A DNA stretch of 64,000 bases. Source: Salvelinus alpinus. Taxonomy: Eukaryota > Chordata > Actinopteri > Salmoniformes > Salmonidae. Under the pieces are notes generated by a model. That model did not search any database. It worked only from the letters and a program-made list of their open reading frames with translations, and had not been told where the DNA came from. Of this stretch, positions 26,026 to 37,039 are shown piece by piece. The translations under genes and the position numbers were made by a program. Numbering within the stretch: the stretch's first letter is position 1; each line of letters opens with the position of its first letter. The stretch is from NCBI RefSeq assembly GCF_045679555.1, contig NC_092115.1:36216728-36280727 (forward strand), given 5' to 3'.

Positions 26026-28060
26026 AGGCCTTGGTTAATGACGTTCTCCGCTACATTTTGAACCAGTTCATTTTTGTCTACATCGATGACATCCTCGTTT
26101 TCTCCCACTCAGCCCAAGAACACATGCTCCATGTCCGACAGGTCCTCCAGTGCCTCCTGGAGAACCAGCTTTTTGTGAAAGCGGAGAAATGCGAATTCCA
26201 TCGCTCCACCGTCCCCTTCCTTGGTTACATCATTGCTGCGGGGAATGTACAGATGGAACGGTGGTGGATTGGCCCCAGCCTACATCCAGAGTGAAGCTGC
26301 AACGTTTCCTGGGATTTGCCAAATTTATCCGCAGTTACAGCACCTTTGCTTCCCCCCTGTCTGCACTCACATCCCCCAAGGTTCCGTTCACATGGTCCCC
26401 AGCTGCTGACCGGGTGTTCCAGGACCTCAAGCACCGCTTCACCACTGCTCCCATATTGGTTCATTCTGACCCGTCCCGTCAGTTCGTGGTGGAGGCCAAT
26501 GCTTCGGATGTCGGAGTGGGGGCTGTCCTGTCCCAGCGTTCTGCCCTGGACCTCAAGTTACAACCACGCGCCTTCTTCTCCCATCGCCTCAATGCCACGG
26601 AGAGGAACTGCCACGGAGAGGAACTACGATGTGGGGAATTGTGAGCTTCTCGCGGTGAAGATGGCGTTGGAGGAGTGGAGACACTGGTTGGAGGGGATGG
26701 TACTTCTGTTCATTGTGTGGGTGGATCACAATAACCTGGAATATCTCCGCACTGCCAAGCATCTCAATTCCAGGCAAGTTAGGTGGGCCCTGCTTTTCAC
26801 CCGGTTTAACTTCTCCCTCTCCTACCAACCAGGATCCAAGAACATCAAGCCGGATGCACTGTCACGCTGCTATAGCCCCGTAGCTACACTCTCGGACCCC
26901 GAGGCCATGCTTCCCACCTCGTGTCTGGCGACGGAACTCAGCTGGGGAATAGGGAAGCCTGCCACCTGGGCTCCCATCGGACCCTGACCTTTGTGCGACA
27001 ACGCTTTTGGTGGCCGGCCTACCATGGTCCCGGAATTCTCTGCGTTCATCGCCGCCTGAACGATCTGTGCGCAGAACAAGACTTCTTGGCAAGCTCTGGC
27101 TGGTCTTATTCAACCACTGCCTGTCCCTCACCATCCCTGGTCTCACATATTCCTGGACTTCGTTACGCGTCTTCCCCCATCTGATGGCAACACCGCCATT
27201 CTGACAGTAGTGGACTAGTTTTCCAAAGCCACCCACTTCATTCCTCTTCCCAAGCTACCCTCTGCCAAAGAGACGGCCCAGGTCATGATGCAGCACGTCT
27301 TCCGGATCCATGGACTCCTGGTGCACATGGTCTCTGACCGGGGCCCTCAGTTCTAGTCCCGGGTTCTGGAAGGCGTTCTGCACGCTCATTGGGTCGTCGG
27401 TCATGCCTGTCCTCCGGGTTCCACTAGCAGTCCAACGACCAGTCGGAGGGAGACCTGGAGATGACTCTGCCAGCAACTTGTGTGAGTTGAATATGCCTGC
27501 ATCACCCTCCTCTGCTCTGCCACTGGGCACTCACCTTTTGAGTGTTTCCTGGGGTGTCAGCCCTCGCTCATCCCGGAGCAAGAGGAAGAGGTCGGCATAC
27601 CCTCGGCCCAGATGTTTGTCCACTTCTGTTGCCATACCTGGAAGAGAGCCCGGTCGGCTCTTCTCAAGACCACCTCCAGGTATTGACGACAAGCGGACCG
27701 CAAATTTCTCCAAGATTATTAGCCTCTCTGCTGTACGTCTTCTGTTGCCCCGTACCCTGCGTATTCATCCAACTTTTCATGTGTCTAGGATTTAACCTAT
27801 GTCTCACAGCCCTTTGTCTCCTGCCTGCCCTGACTCCGGGCCTGCCTGTCTTTCTGTACCTGCTTGACTCTGACCCATTTACAAACCTCTGCCTGTCCTG
27901 ACCCCGAGCCTGCCTGCTTTTCTGTACCTTATTGACTCTGTCCTGGATTACGGACATCTGCCTGCCTTTGACCTGTATTTTGCATGCATCCGGTTTGGGT
28001 CAATAAACATCTGTGACTCTAGCTGTCTGCATCTGGGTCTTATCCTGAGTTCTGATAAAA
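26026..28060 (+). mobile_element. Ty3/gypsy pol relic (RT, RNase H, integrase fragments)
   Basis: The RT catalytic box reads [11 protein letters not shown] (about 26070-26100), followed by [16 protein letters not shown]. After a frameshift the connection reads [17 protein letters not shown] (26290-). RNase H is recognised by [19 protein letters not shown], where the catalytic D of the family V(E)xDAS is N, and by [20 protein letters not shown]. Integrase pieces follow in shifting frames (FVRQRFWWPA; ILTVVD near 27205; HMVSDRG near 27330). At least five frame breaks or stops make it inactive. No LTRs were found. Confidence 0.8.
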
Positions 28061-28778
28061 AATAGATTCCCAGAAAACATTATTTATAAGCCAGTCTCAC
28101 ACATCCAGCTCTTTCATTCGATACCAAATTCAGTCAGTGCCATATTTAGGCCAGCCAGGGGAAATAGGATGCGAGTAAAATGGGTCAGTCTGAAACAATC
28201 ATTGGCCTCCAGCTGGCGCCCAAGAGATGCACAGGCATAATTTATTATAGGTACACTTATGCACATACTTCTTTTAGATAACTTTCTTTATTTAGAATTG
28301 GGGCTTCATGTTTGCCTTCATCCAATTCCAAACAAAAACCTCCTACTTGATTTTCAGACTTTTATTATGAAGGAGTACAGATTTTTTAACAGTATCCCTC
28401 CACTTAATTATAATAATAGATAGGTCCTATATAGCCCTTTTCTAAAACCCAAAGACACAATCTGGAAGCTTTGGAGAAGCTTGAGTAAGCAGGGGAGATC
28501 TAGGAATATGAGAACCAGGGCTAACCAAAGACACCCAGAGATATGATATAGCCTGGTTAGTGGCAGTAGCGTGAAGGAATATCCAAGAGTGAATGAACTT
28601 AAGTCAGAATTGGAGTTGTGATAACGTATTTCTGCATGTCTATTCTGCAGTGCACACACCACTGCTAAGAATTCAACCACGTATTGACTCGCTCTCCCCT
28701 GCCTATGTTTTAGGTGCACCAGTGACACAGTCAGCCTGGTTGTAGAGGAGCAGAAGAAGAGAAGAGGAACCACTAGCC
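28061..28778. promoter_or_regulatory. 5' flank of angptl1
   Basis: No transposon is recognised. At about 28700-28711, TATGTTTTAG|GTGCACC resembles a splice acceptor, so the coding exon may begin with a short 5'UTR joined to an upstream non-coding exon. I see no convincing TATA box. Confidence 0.3.
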
Positions 28779-29580
28779 ATGGGGCCCAGAGCTTGGTGCC
28801 TGTTTGTCCTGCTTGGGCTGTCCGTCTGGGGCAGCAGTGAGGGCCTCAGATCCCCCATCCTGACCCGGAGACGGAGGTACCTGGAGGACAAAGGAGAACC
28901 ACCCAAAAAGTGCTCGTATACCTTCCTGGTCCCTGAGCAGAAGATCACAGGGCCAATCTGCACCAGCCGGGGCCTACACACGGACAAGGACCGCATGACC
29001 CGCGTGGACGTAGCAGCGGTGAGGGACCTGCTCTCCAAACAGAGACGGGAGATGGATACCCTGAAGCTGGTGGTGAACATTGATGGGAACATGGTGAACG
29101 AGATGAAGTTGCTGAGGAAGGAGAGCAGGAACATGAACTCCAGGGTGACCCAGCTCTACATGCAGCTGCTGCACGAGATCATCAGAAAGAGAGACAACTC
29201 TCTGGAGCTGGCTCAGCTGGAGGGACGCATTCTGAACGCCACAGCAGAGTCCCTACGTCTGGCCGCCCGCTACCGTGACCTAGAGGTCCGATACGCTGCG
29301 CTCTCTGCCGTGGTCAACAGTCAGTCAGTTCTGGTTGGTGCCCTGGAAGAGCGCTGTCTGCAGGTGTACGGCCGGCGGCAGGAGCAGTCTCCTCAGGGCC
29401 CACCACTGGTGCAGGTGGTGCCAGAGAACATACCGGTTAACATCCCGAGATTTACCAACGAGATCCAGAGGGACCACGGCCGGGCATTTCCCAGAGACAG
29501 GGGCTCCCAAGCAGGGCCAGCACCCACAGGAAGCACCCTGGAGCTCCAGAAGGCTCCGCAGGGCAACTTCAGTGCAGAGG
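28779..29580 (+). CDS. angptl1: angptl1 exon 1
   Basis: It encodes residues 1-267 plus one base: signal peptide, coiled coil and linker. The donor is AGG|GTGAGG. Confidence 0.93.
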
Positions 29581-32500
29581 GTGAGGCAACTGATTGTTAG
29601 ATACACTATATAGTGCATTGGGACAGTATTCAGACCCTTTGACTTCATCCACATTTTGTTACGTTACAGCCTTTTTCTAAAATGGATTGAATAGTTTTTT
29701 CCCCTCATCAATCTACACACAATACCCCATAATGACAAAGTGAAAACAGGTTTTTAGACATTTTTGCAACTGTATACAAAATAAAAAAACGAAATACCTT
29801 ATTTACATAGGTATTCAGACACTTTGCTATGAGATTTGAAATTGAGCTCAGGTGCATCCTGTTTCCATTGATCATCCTTGAGATGTTTCTACATGTTGAT
29901 TGGAGTCTACCTGTGGTCAATTCAATTGATTGGATATGATTTGGAAAGCCACAAATGGAAGCCACTCCTCAGTAAAAGGCACATGACAGCCCGCTTGGAG
30001 TTTGCCAAAAGGCACCTAAAGGATTCTCAGACCATGAGAAACAAGATTCCCTGGCACCATCCCTACGGTGAAGCATGGGGGGGCAGCATAATTCTGTGGG
30101 AATGTTTTTCAATGGCAGGGACTGGGAGACTAGTCAGGATCAAAGGAAAGATGAACAGAGCAAAGCACAGAGAGATCCTTAATGAAAACCTGCTCAGGAC
30201 CTCAGAATGGGGCGATGGTTCACCTTCCAACAGGGCAACGACCCTAAGCACAAAGCCAAGACAACGCAAGAAGACTCAAGGCTGTAATACCTGCCAAAGG
30301 TGCTTCAACAAAGTACTGAGTAAAGGGTCTGAATACTTATGTAAATGTGATATTTCAATTTTTTATTTGTAATAAACTTGCAAAAATGTCTAAAAAACAG
30401 TTTTTGCTTCGTCATTATGTGTGTAGATTGATGAGGGGGGAAACTATTTAATCCATTTTAGAATAAGGCTATAACGTAACAAAATGTGGAAAAAGTCATG
30501 GGGTCTGAAAACTTTCCGAATGCACTGTATATACAAAAGTATGTGGACACCCCTTCAAATGAGTGATTTGCCTATTTCAGCCACACCCATTGCTGACAGA
30601 TGTATAAAATTGAGCACACAGACAGGCAATCACCATAGACAAAACATTGTCATGTGGAATGGCTTAACTGAAGAGCTCAGTGACTTTCAACGTGGCAACG
30701 TCATAGGATCCCACCTTTCCAACAAGTCAGTTCGTCAAATTTCTACCCTGCTAGAGCTGCCCCGGTCAACTGTAAATTATGTTATTGTGAAGTGGAAAAG
30801 TCTAGGCGCAACAACGGCTCAGCCGTAAAGTGGTAGGCCATACAAGCTCACAGAACGGGACCGCTGAGTGCTGAATCTGTCTTCAGTTGCAACACTCACT
30901 GCCGAGTTCTAAACTGCCTCTGGAAGCAACGTCAGCACAAGAACTGTTTGTCGGGAGCTTCATGAAATGGGTTTCCATGGCCAAACAGCTGCACACAAGC
31001 CTAAGATCACCATGCGGAATGCCAAGTGTCAGCTGGAGTGTTGTTAAGCTCGCTGCCATTGGTCTCTGGAGCAGTGGAAACACGTTCTCTGAAATGATGA
31101 ATCACGCTTCACCATCTGGCAGTCCGACGAACAAAACTGAGTTTGGCAGATGCCAGGAGAACATTAACTGCCCCAATGCATAGTGCCAACTGTAAAGTGT
31201 GGTGGAGGAGGAATAATGGTCTGGGGCTGTTTTTCATGGTTCGGGCTAGGCCCCTTAGTTCCATTGAAAGGAAATCTTAACGCAACAGCATACAATGACA
31301 TTCTAGACGATTCTGTGCTTTCAACTTTGTGAAAACAGTTTGGGGAAGGCCCTTCCCTGTTTCAGCATTACAATGCCTCCGTGCACAAAGCGAGGTCCAT
31401 ACAGAAATGGTTTGTGGAGATCGGTGTGAAAGAACTTGATTGGCCTGCACAGAGCCCTGACCTCAACCCCATCGAACACCTTTGGGATGAATTGGAATGC
31501 CGACTAACAGCCAGGCCTAAATGCCCAACATCAGTACCCAACCTCACTAATGCTCTTGTGGCTGAATGGAAGCAAGTCCCCTCAGCAACAGCTAGTGGAA
31601 AGCCTTCCCAGAAGAGTGGAGGCTGTTATAGCAGCAAAGGGGGACCAACTCCATATTAATGCCCATTATTTTGGAATGAGATGTTCGACGATGTCCACAT
31701 ACTATTGGTCATTTAGTGTAGGTTGGTGAGGTGAGGTGGTTGGTGAGGGGGTGGATGGGTGGTTAGTATGTTGGTTGTTTGGTACCAAGGATAAAGCATA
31801 GACTTATTTCAAAATTAACCTCAAACCAATGTGTATTCATTTTCTTCTTAGTCAGATTTTTTATTATGTAACATTTGCATATTCGGCTAGAACTAGGTTT
31901 GGTGCGGCTCACCAGAAAGAACAGAAAGTTCAGAAGAAGGAAAAGAGAAAAAAGAAACACAGAAAAGAAACATTTTACTCATCTACCGAAATTCCTGACA
32001 CATTTAGATTGTCCCGACCCAAGAATAATAAAACGTGTGGGATTTGAAGGCAGCTGTGTATGAAAGTGAACCCTCTGCAGGATGGCTCCCTCTCATGCTA
32101 AGTATGGACAGATCCTAGGCTGGAATGACATGGTTTTCCCTGACCACAAAGTAACTGCACATCTGGTTTACTTCACCACCGCTTGCTGAGACCAATAGCG
32201 ATCCTCACCTATAAACTAGGCAAAGATTCATCTCACATTAAACAAACACAATAGTTTAACTGTTCACATCTGCTCTAAGACAAATGTATAACAAATTAAT
32301 GGTAGATAGAGATAAATCCTAATATTCAATGTGTTCTAAACAAATCACTGCTTTAACTGCCTACATCTAGTGTGTGATATTTTGTTCTTTTGTGTGTTAT
32401 TTCTTACATTATTAGCCCAGAAAATGCTGTGTACACAAAAAAACAAAAAAACAATGATACAATATAAATACAAGCATTTTGCTACACCCGCAATACCATC

Positions 32501-34037
32501 TGCTAAATATGTGTATGTGACCAATACAATTTGATTTGATTAACAGTTTGTAACTGATAAATCCCTCCATCTCTACCTTTGTCCCTTCATCTCTTTCGCC
32601 ATCCCTCCAACTCTCCCTTCATCCCTCCATCTCTCCCTTCATGCCTCCATGTCTCCATCCATCTCTCCCCCCATCCCTCCCTCCATCCTCCCCCAGGTCC
32701 TTTCAGGGACTGTCTCCAGGCCCAGGAGGCTGGCCATGGCACCAGCGGTATGTACCTGCTGAAACCTGGCGAAGCGGAGAGGCCCATGCAGGCGTGGTGT
32801 GAGCAGGACCTGGACAACGGAGGCTGGACCGTCATCCAGAGCAGGAGGGATGGCTCTGTCAACTTTTTCAGGAACTGGGACGCTTACAAGGTGATGATGA
32901 AAAAGACAAAAGACACCGAAAACGAATAAGCCAGAGACAACAACGGTGCCGTTATGTGACCTATCCAAAGGAACTCGTCTGGTCTGGTGTCTCAGGATCC
33001 TTTCCAAGGCCTGGACCCCTTGTGTTTTCACTTATAATATAATGCATTGTATGTGTGTCTGCGTATTATTGCTGAAGTGATTTAGTTTGAGATGGCCATT
33101 ATGAAAGGTAAGAAGACCCAACAGGAAGGTATATTCCACCGCTCAATCTCCAACGTTTACTTTCCAAACTACCACAGCTCTGCTAGGTACATCTTCTTTC
33201 ATTACAGTGCACTAATTCAATCTGAAGTGAACTCTCTGATTATTGTTTGTCTTATATATTATCATGGCCAAAGAGATTAAAGCTGTTCACCTGAACAGAC
33301 CAAAAAGTGATTTAGATGCATTTGTCTTCCAAAGGTACTTTCTGACAAAAATTGATTTATAGTATTCCTTTTTTTAACGTTCCTCTTTTTAAACCACTCA
33401 GACTATACAAAACCAACAACTAACTTTTAATTTATCTTTCTTAGAATGGATTCGGCAACATAGATGGGGAGTACTGGCTGGGGCTGCTGGGGATCTACAA
33501 TTTAGGGAAGCAGGGAGACTACAGACTTCTAGTGGAGCTGGAGGACTGGGTGGGGAAGAAGGTGTATGCTGATTACAGCAGCTTCCACCTGGAGCATGAG
33601 AACGAGGGCTACCGCCTGAGGCTGGGCACCTACCAGGGAAACGCTGGCGACTCACTCAGCAGCCACAACGGCAAGCAGTTCACCACACTGGACCGAGACA
33701 AGGATGCCTTCTCAGGTGGGTCAATCAATCAACCAGGTTGATCAATCAATCAATTCACATACTGTTGGCTAAATACATAAGATATACAGTAGGTCCTAAA
33801 GAAAGCATATGAGACAAACAAATGGGCTATTTACATTATCTCTATGCAGGTAACTGTGCACACTTCCTTAAGGGAGGCTGGTGGTACAACTCCTGTGGCC
33901 AGGCCAATCTGAATGGTGTTTGGTACACCGGCGGGGTCTACCGCAGCAAGTTCCAGGACGGAATTTTCTGGGCAGACTACGGCGGAGGATTCTACTCTAT
34001 GAAGGGAGTCCGCATGATGATTAGACCTATAGACTGA
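28779..34037 (+). CDS. angptl1: Angiopoietin-related protein 1-like, complete four-exon gene
   Basis: Exons 28779-29580, 32697-32890, 33445-33715 and 33850-34037 join in frame (phases 1, 0, 1) to 484 codons plus TGA; human ANGPTL1 has 491. The ATG has a GCCATGG context. The product is a secreted glycoprotein. A signal peptide covers residues 1-22 ([10 protein letters not shown] core), a basic RRRR sits at 30-33, a coiled-coil region at about 75-195 contains the family hallmark [20 protein letters not shown], and a proline-rich linker follows. The fibrinogen-related domain spans about 269-484, with cysteines at 273, 302, 425 and 438 and the ends GGWWYNSC and MMIRPID. Possible N-glycosylation sites are N153 and N263. 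[18 protein letters not shown] and the IRPID terminus favour ANGPTL1 over ANGPTL2. The family acts extracellularly in angiogenesis and vessel biology. No lesion is seen. Confidence 0.93.
29611..30527 (+). mobile_element. Tc1-B relic in angptl1 intron 1
   Basis: The right end CCGAATGCACTG precedes TATA at 30528. The left end near 29611 is diverged (TAGTGCATTGGGACAGTATT). Transposase pieces are readable ([18 protein letters not shown], about 29995, and a [20 protein letters not shown] stretch), but the HTH region and the catalytic middle are deleted or shifted. Confidence 0.85.
30534..31721 (+). mobile_element. Tc1-G relic in angptl1 intron 1
   Basis: It abuts Tc1-B across TATATA. It starts CAAAAGTATGTGGACACCCC and ends CATACTATTGGTCATTTAGT. 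The HTH segment ([26 protein letters not shown]) and the C-terminal DDE segment (31381-31659: [20 protein letters not shown]) are separated by stops. The outermost bases of the left inverted repeat are missing. Confidence 0.88.
31722..32470. other. Rest of angptl1 intron 1, no feature seen
   Basis: Simple AT-rich intron sequence with short G- and T-rich runs near 31720-31760. Confidence 0.4.
32471..32542 (+). repeat. LINE/SINE 3' tail fragment
   Basis: It reads GCTACACCCGCAATACCATC, then TGCTAAATATGTGTATGTGA, and ends ATTTGATTTGATT. The same tail, split by the TTAA element, is at 60998-62880. Confidence 0.75.
32697..32890 (+). CDS. angptl1: angptl1 exon 2
   Basis: The acceptor follows a long CCATC/TCC pyrimidine-rich tract and ends CCCCCAG. 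It encodes residues 268-332, the start of the fibrinogen-like domain ([28 protein letters not shown]). The donor is AAG|GTGATG. Confidence 0.92.
33445..33715 (+). CDS. angptl1: angptl1 exon 3
   Basis: The acceptor is TTCTTAG. It encodes residues 333-422 ([49 protein letters not shown]). The donor is CAG|GTGGGT. Confidence 0.93.
33850..34037 (+). CDS. angptl1: angptl1 exon 4 (terminal coding exon)
   Basis: The acceptor is CTATGCAG. It encodes residues 423-484, [20 protein letters not shown] to MMIRPID, then TGA at 34035-34037. Family members usually have ACAHSNLNG where this protein has SCGQANLNG. Confidence 0.93.
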
Positions 34038-34455
34038 GACTACAGAGGGAGAGACATGACCATCCTATCCCTCAACCAACACGTGTACAGTATTGCCTAT
34101 CTCAGACCTACTCACTCACAGAGATTGAGTACAAACATTGTCTGACCTTATTGTGGGATGGTAAAGTATTAAAGTATACTACTAATGTCTGGGCCTCACT
34201 GTCAGCACTAGACTTAGAGCAAGGAGTGCCAGGCCTATTGGTTACCATGGAGAGCAAAACAACTGACCATATGGTATGGAATTGAAATCTGTGTATGTTA
34301 CTAGAGGTAAAAGCTTGCCTATTTTAGAGGTGTGTAAATATCTTTACATGTCATAATAACATCTTATGTAAGCATTCAATCTACTTTGTTTCAACTTCTC
34401 CATCTTGAGATGCTTTATGATTTGCATCCCTTAAGATATTTTTTCATGTATTTGA

Positions 34456-34461
34456 AATAAA
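34456..34461 (+). terminator. Candidate polyadenylation signal of angptl1
   Basis: AATAAA about 420 bp after the stop codon, the first canonical hexamer downstream. A weaker ATTAAA lies near 34168. Confidence 0.5.
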
Positions 34462-34479
34462 CCAGGGAGAAGCTGTAAA

Positions 34480-35379
34480 TGATCCTATAGAAAACATTGG
34501 GTTTTCTATTCACTGTCTGTATTTGTGGATCACGCACCATTTATTGTGCTTTCACAGCTGACTTATGTACTGTAGCCTGTGTCAATGTTTTTCTCATTTT
34601 GCAGTTGATTAAATCTCAATACGAGTCAGAGACAAAACAGGAAAAAAAAGGAAAGGAATTACGGTTTGTTTTGTGTGGTTTTTGGAGACTTAAAAAATGC
34701 ACACGAAGCAGAGAGTTAGTATGAAGTATCGGAACAGACAACGAGAAACACATGGCTGAAAGCCACAGGATAGAGTGAAGGGAAGAAGGGAGAGAGGGGA
34801 AGAGGGGGGGGGGGACTGGGATGGATTCTGCCCACATTTTCAAGTGATCTTTTTTTTCTTCCTTTTAAATACAGAAAAATTTACATTCTTTCCATACAAA
34901 AGTGCTTGGGCTGTATGTTTAAAAAATATTTTTCATTGAAAAGTCACGACTCCCTGTGGTCCGTAATCACCGGTAGAACTGGCTAGATCTGGAGGGAAAC
35001 TGACCCCAAAGGAGAGACCAGCGGGTTCCTCTGGCTGATGGGTCTGCAGCACACGGCACACTACAAAAGACATACGGTATCACACATTAAAGTCAATGGG
35101 AAAGAGACATCCATAAACTTCAACAAAACATATGATTATAATGAGCTTTGCTGTATATTTGTCACACATGGACACAAGATGAAGAGTAATATTCAAGTTT
35201 AAGTCACCAAACTTGAATATAAACCAGTCAGAATGAACCAAACAGGCTCTTTGTACTGTTTTATAGACATGTTTACAGACGTACAAAAACTCAGTTAAAC
35301 ATGCTGTTGTGGAATACTCAATCCAAAGATTAAGGCAGAGAATAATTTAAAGTATAATAGTGAATATTTAAATGCAAGC
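34480..35379. other. No gene recognised downstream of angptl1
   Basis: A minus-strand stretch near 34950-35060 looks exon-like (see rejected items), but I cannot assign it. Confidence 0.35.
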
Positions 35380-35708
35380 AGCTGGAAGGTAGATCCCTCT
35401 CGGATCTCAGTCAGGGAAGGAGCTGGAAGGTAGATCCCTCTCTGATCTCAGTCAGGGAAGGAGCTGGAAGGTAGATCTCTCTCTGATCTCAGTCAGGGAA
35501 GGAGCTGGAAGGTAGATCCCTCTCTGATCTCAGTCAGGGAAGGAACTGGAAGGTAGATCCCTCTCTGATCTCAGTCAGGGAAGGAACTGGAAGGTAGATC
35601 CCTCTCTGATCTCAGTCAGGGAAGGAGCTGGAAGGTAGATCCCTCTCTGATCTCAGTCAGGGAAGGAGCTGGAAGATAGATCCCTCTCTGATCTCAGTCA
35701 GGGAAGGA
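35380..35708 (+). repeat. 41-bp minisatellite, about eight units
   Basis: The unit begins AGCTGGAAGGTAGATCCCTC and continues TCTGATCTCAGTCAGGGAAGG. Units differ by a few substitutions. Confidence 0.95.
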
Positions 35709-35788
35709 GCTCTAAGAGTAACTGGTTACATGTTGTTGGTCAATTTCTTCAACAGATGATCAGATCTATATAATTATCAAACTTATAT

Positions 35789-36112
35789 ACAATTGAAGTC
35801 GGAAGTTTACATAAACTTAAATTCTCCAACCTAAGTGTAAGTTAAACAATTTAAAGGCAATGCTACCAAATACTAATTGAGTGTATGTAAACTTCTGACC
35901 CATTGGGAATGTGATGAAATAAATAAAAGCTGAAATAAATCATTCTCTCTACTATTATTCTGACATTTCACGTTCTTAAAATAAAGTGTTGATCCTAACT
36001 GACCTAAGACAGTGAATTTTTACTAGGATTAAATGTCAGGAATTGTGAAAAACTGAGTTTAAATGTATTTGGCTAAGGTGTATGTAAACTTCCAACTTCA
36101 ACTGTATATTAG
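35789..36112 (+). mobile_element. Short non-autonomous derivative of Tc1-A
   Basis: It starts (TATA)CAATTGAAGTCGGAAGTTTA and ends GTAAACTTCCAACTTCAACTG(TATA). About 320 bp remain, none of them coding. Confidence 0.85.
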
Positions 36113-36724
<612 letters not shown>

Positions 36725-37039
36725 GTCTCCTAAAGAGGAGACCTTACAGTTTATCATAACACAATTTATTAACCCTTTAAAAAGTATAAGGCCTTGGTTT
36801 AACCCCTTCAATGTCCCTTACATAGTGGGAGGTGATAATACATATTGTTTACACAACAGTTATTTTATACAAGCAACAGTTCCAGAACACAATGGCCTTG
36901 TGTTAGGGTGCAGAGATAACAGGAGTCTATGAAATGCATAATATCACAGTCCAACACAGAGCAGAACATAACCCTTGAGAAGTTAAAACAGCTCACCCCA
37001 ATTCTGCCACAACAAAACTTACTCACAAACTATTACAAC

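Noticed and set aside
32579..32929. A 116-codon plus-strand frame starting before angptl1 exon 2
   Set aside because: It is exon 2 read through from the intron; the CCCCCAG acceptor and phase match exon 1.
34940..35065. Exon-like minus-strand stretch with a TTTGTAG acceptor (reads ARGTRWSLLWGQFP)
   Set aside because: No frame matches a family I recognise, including the RalGPS C terminus; not enough to call.
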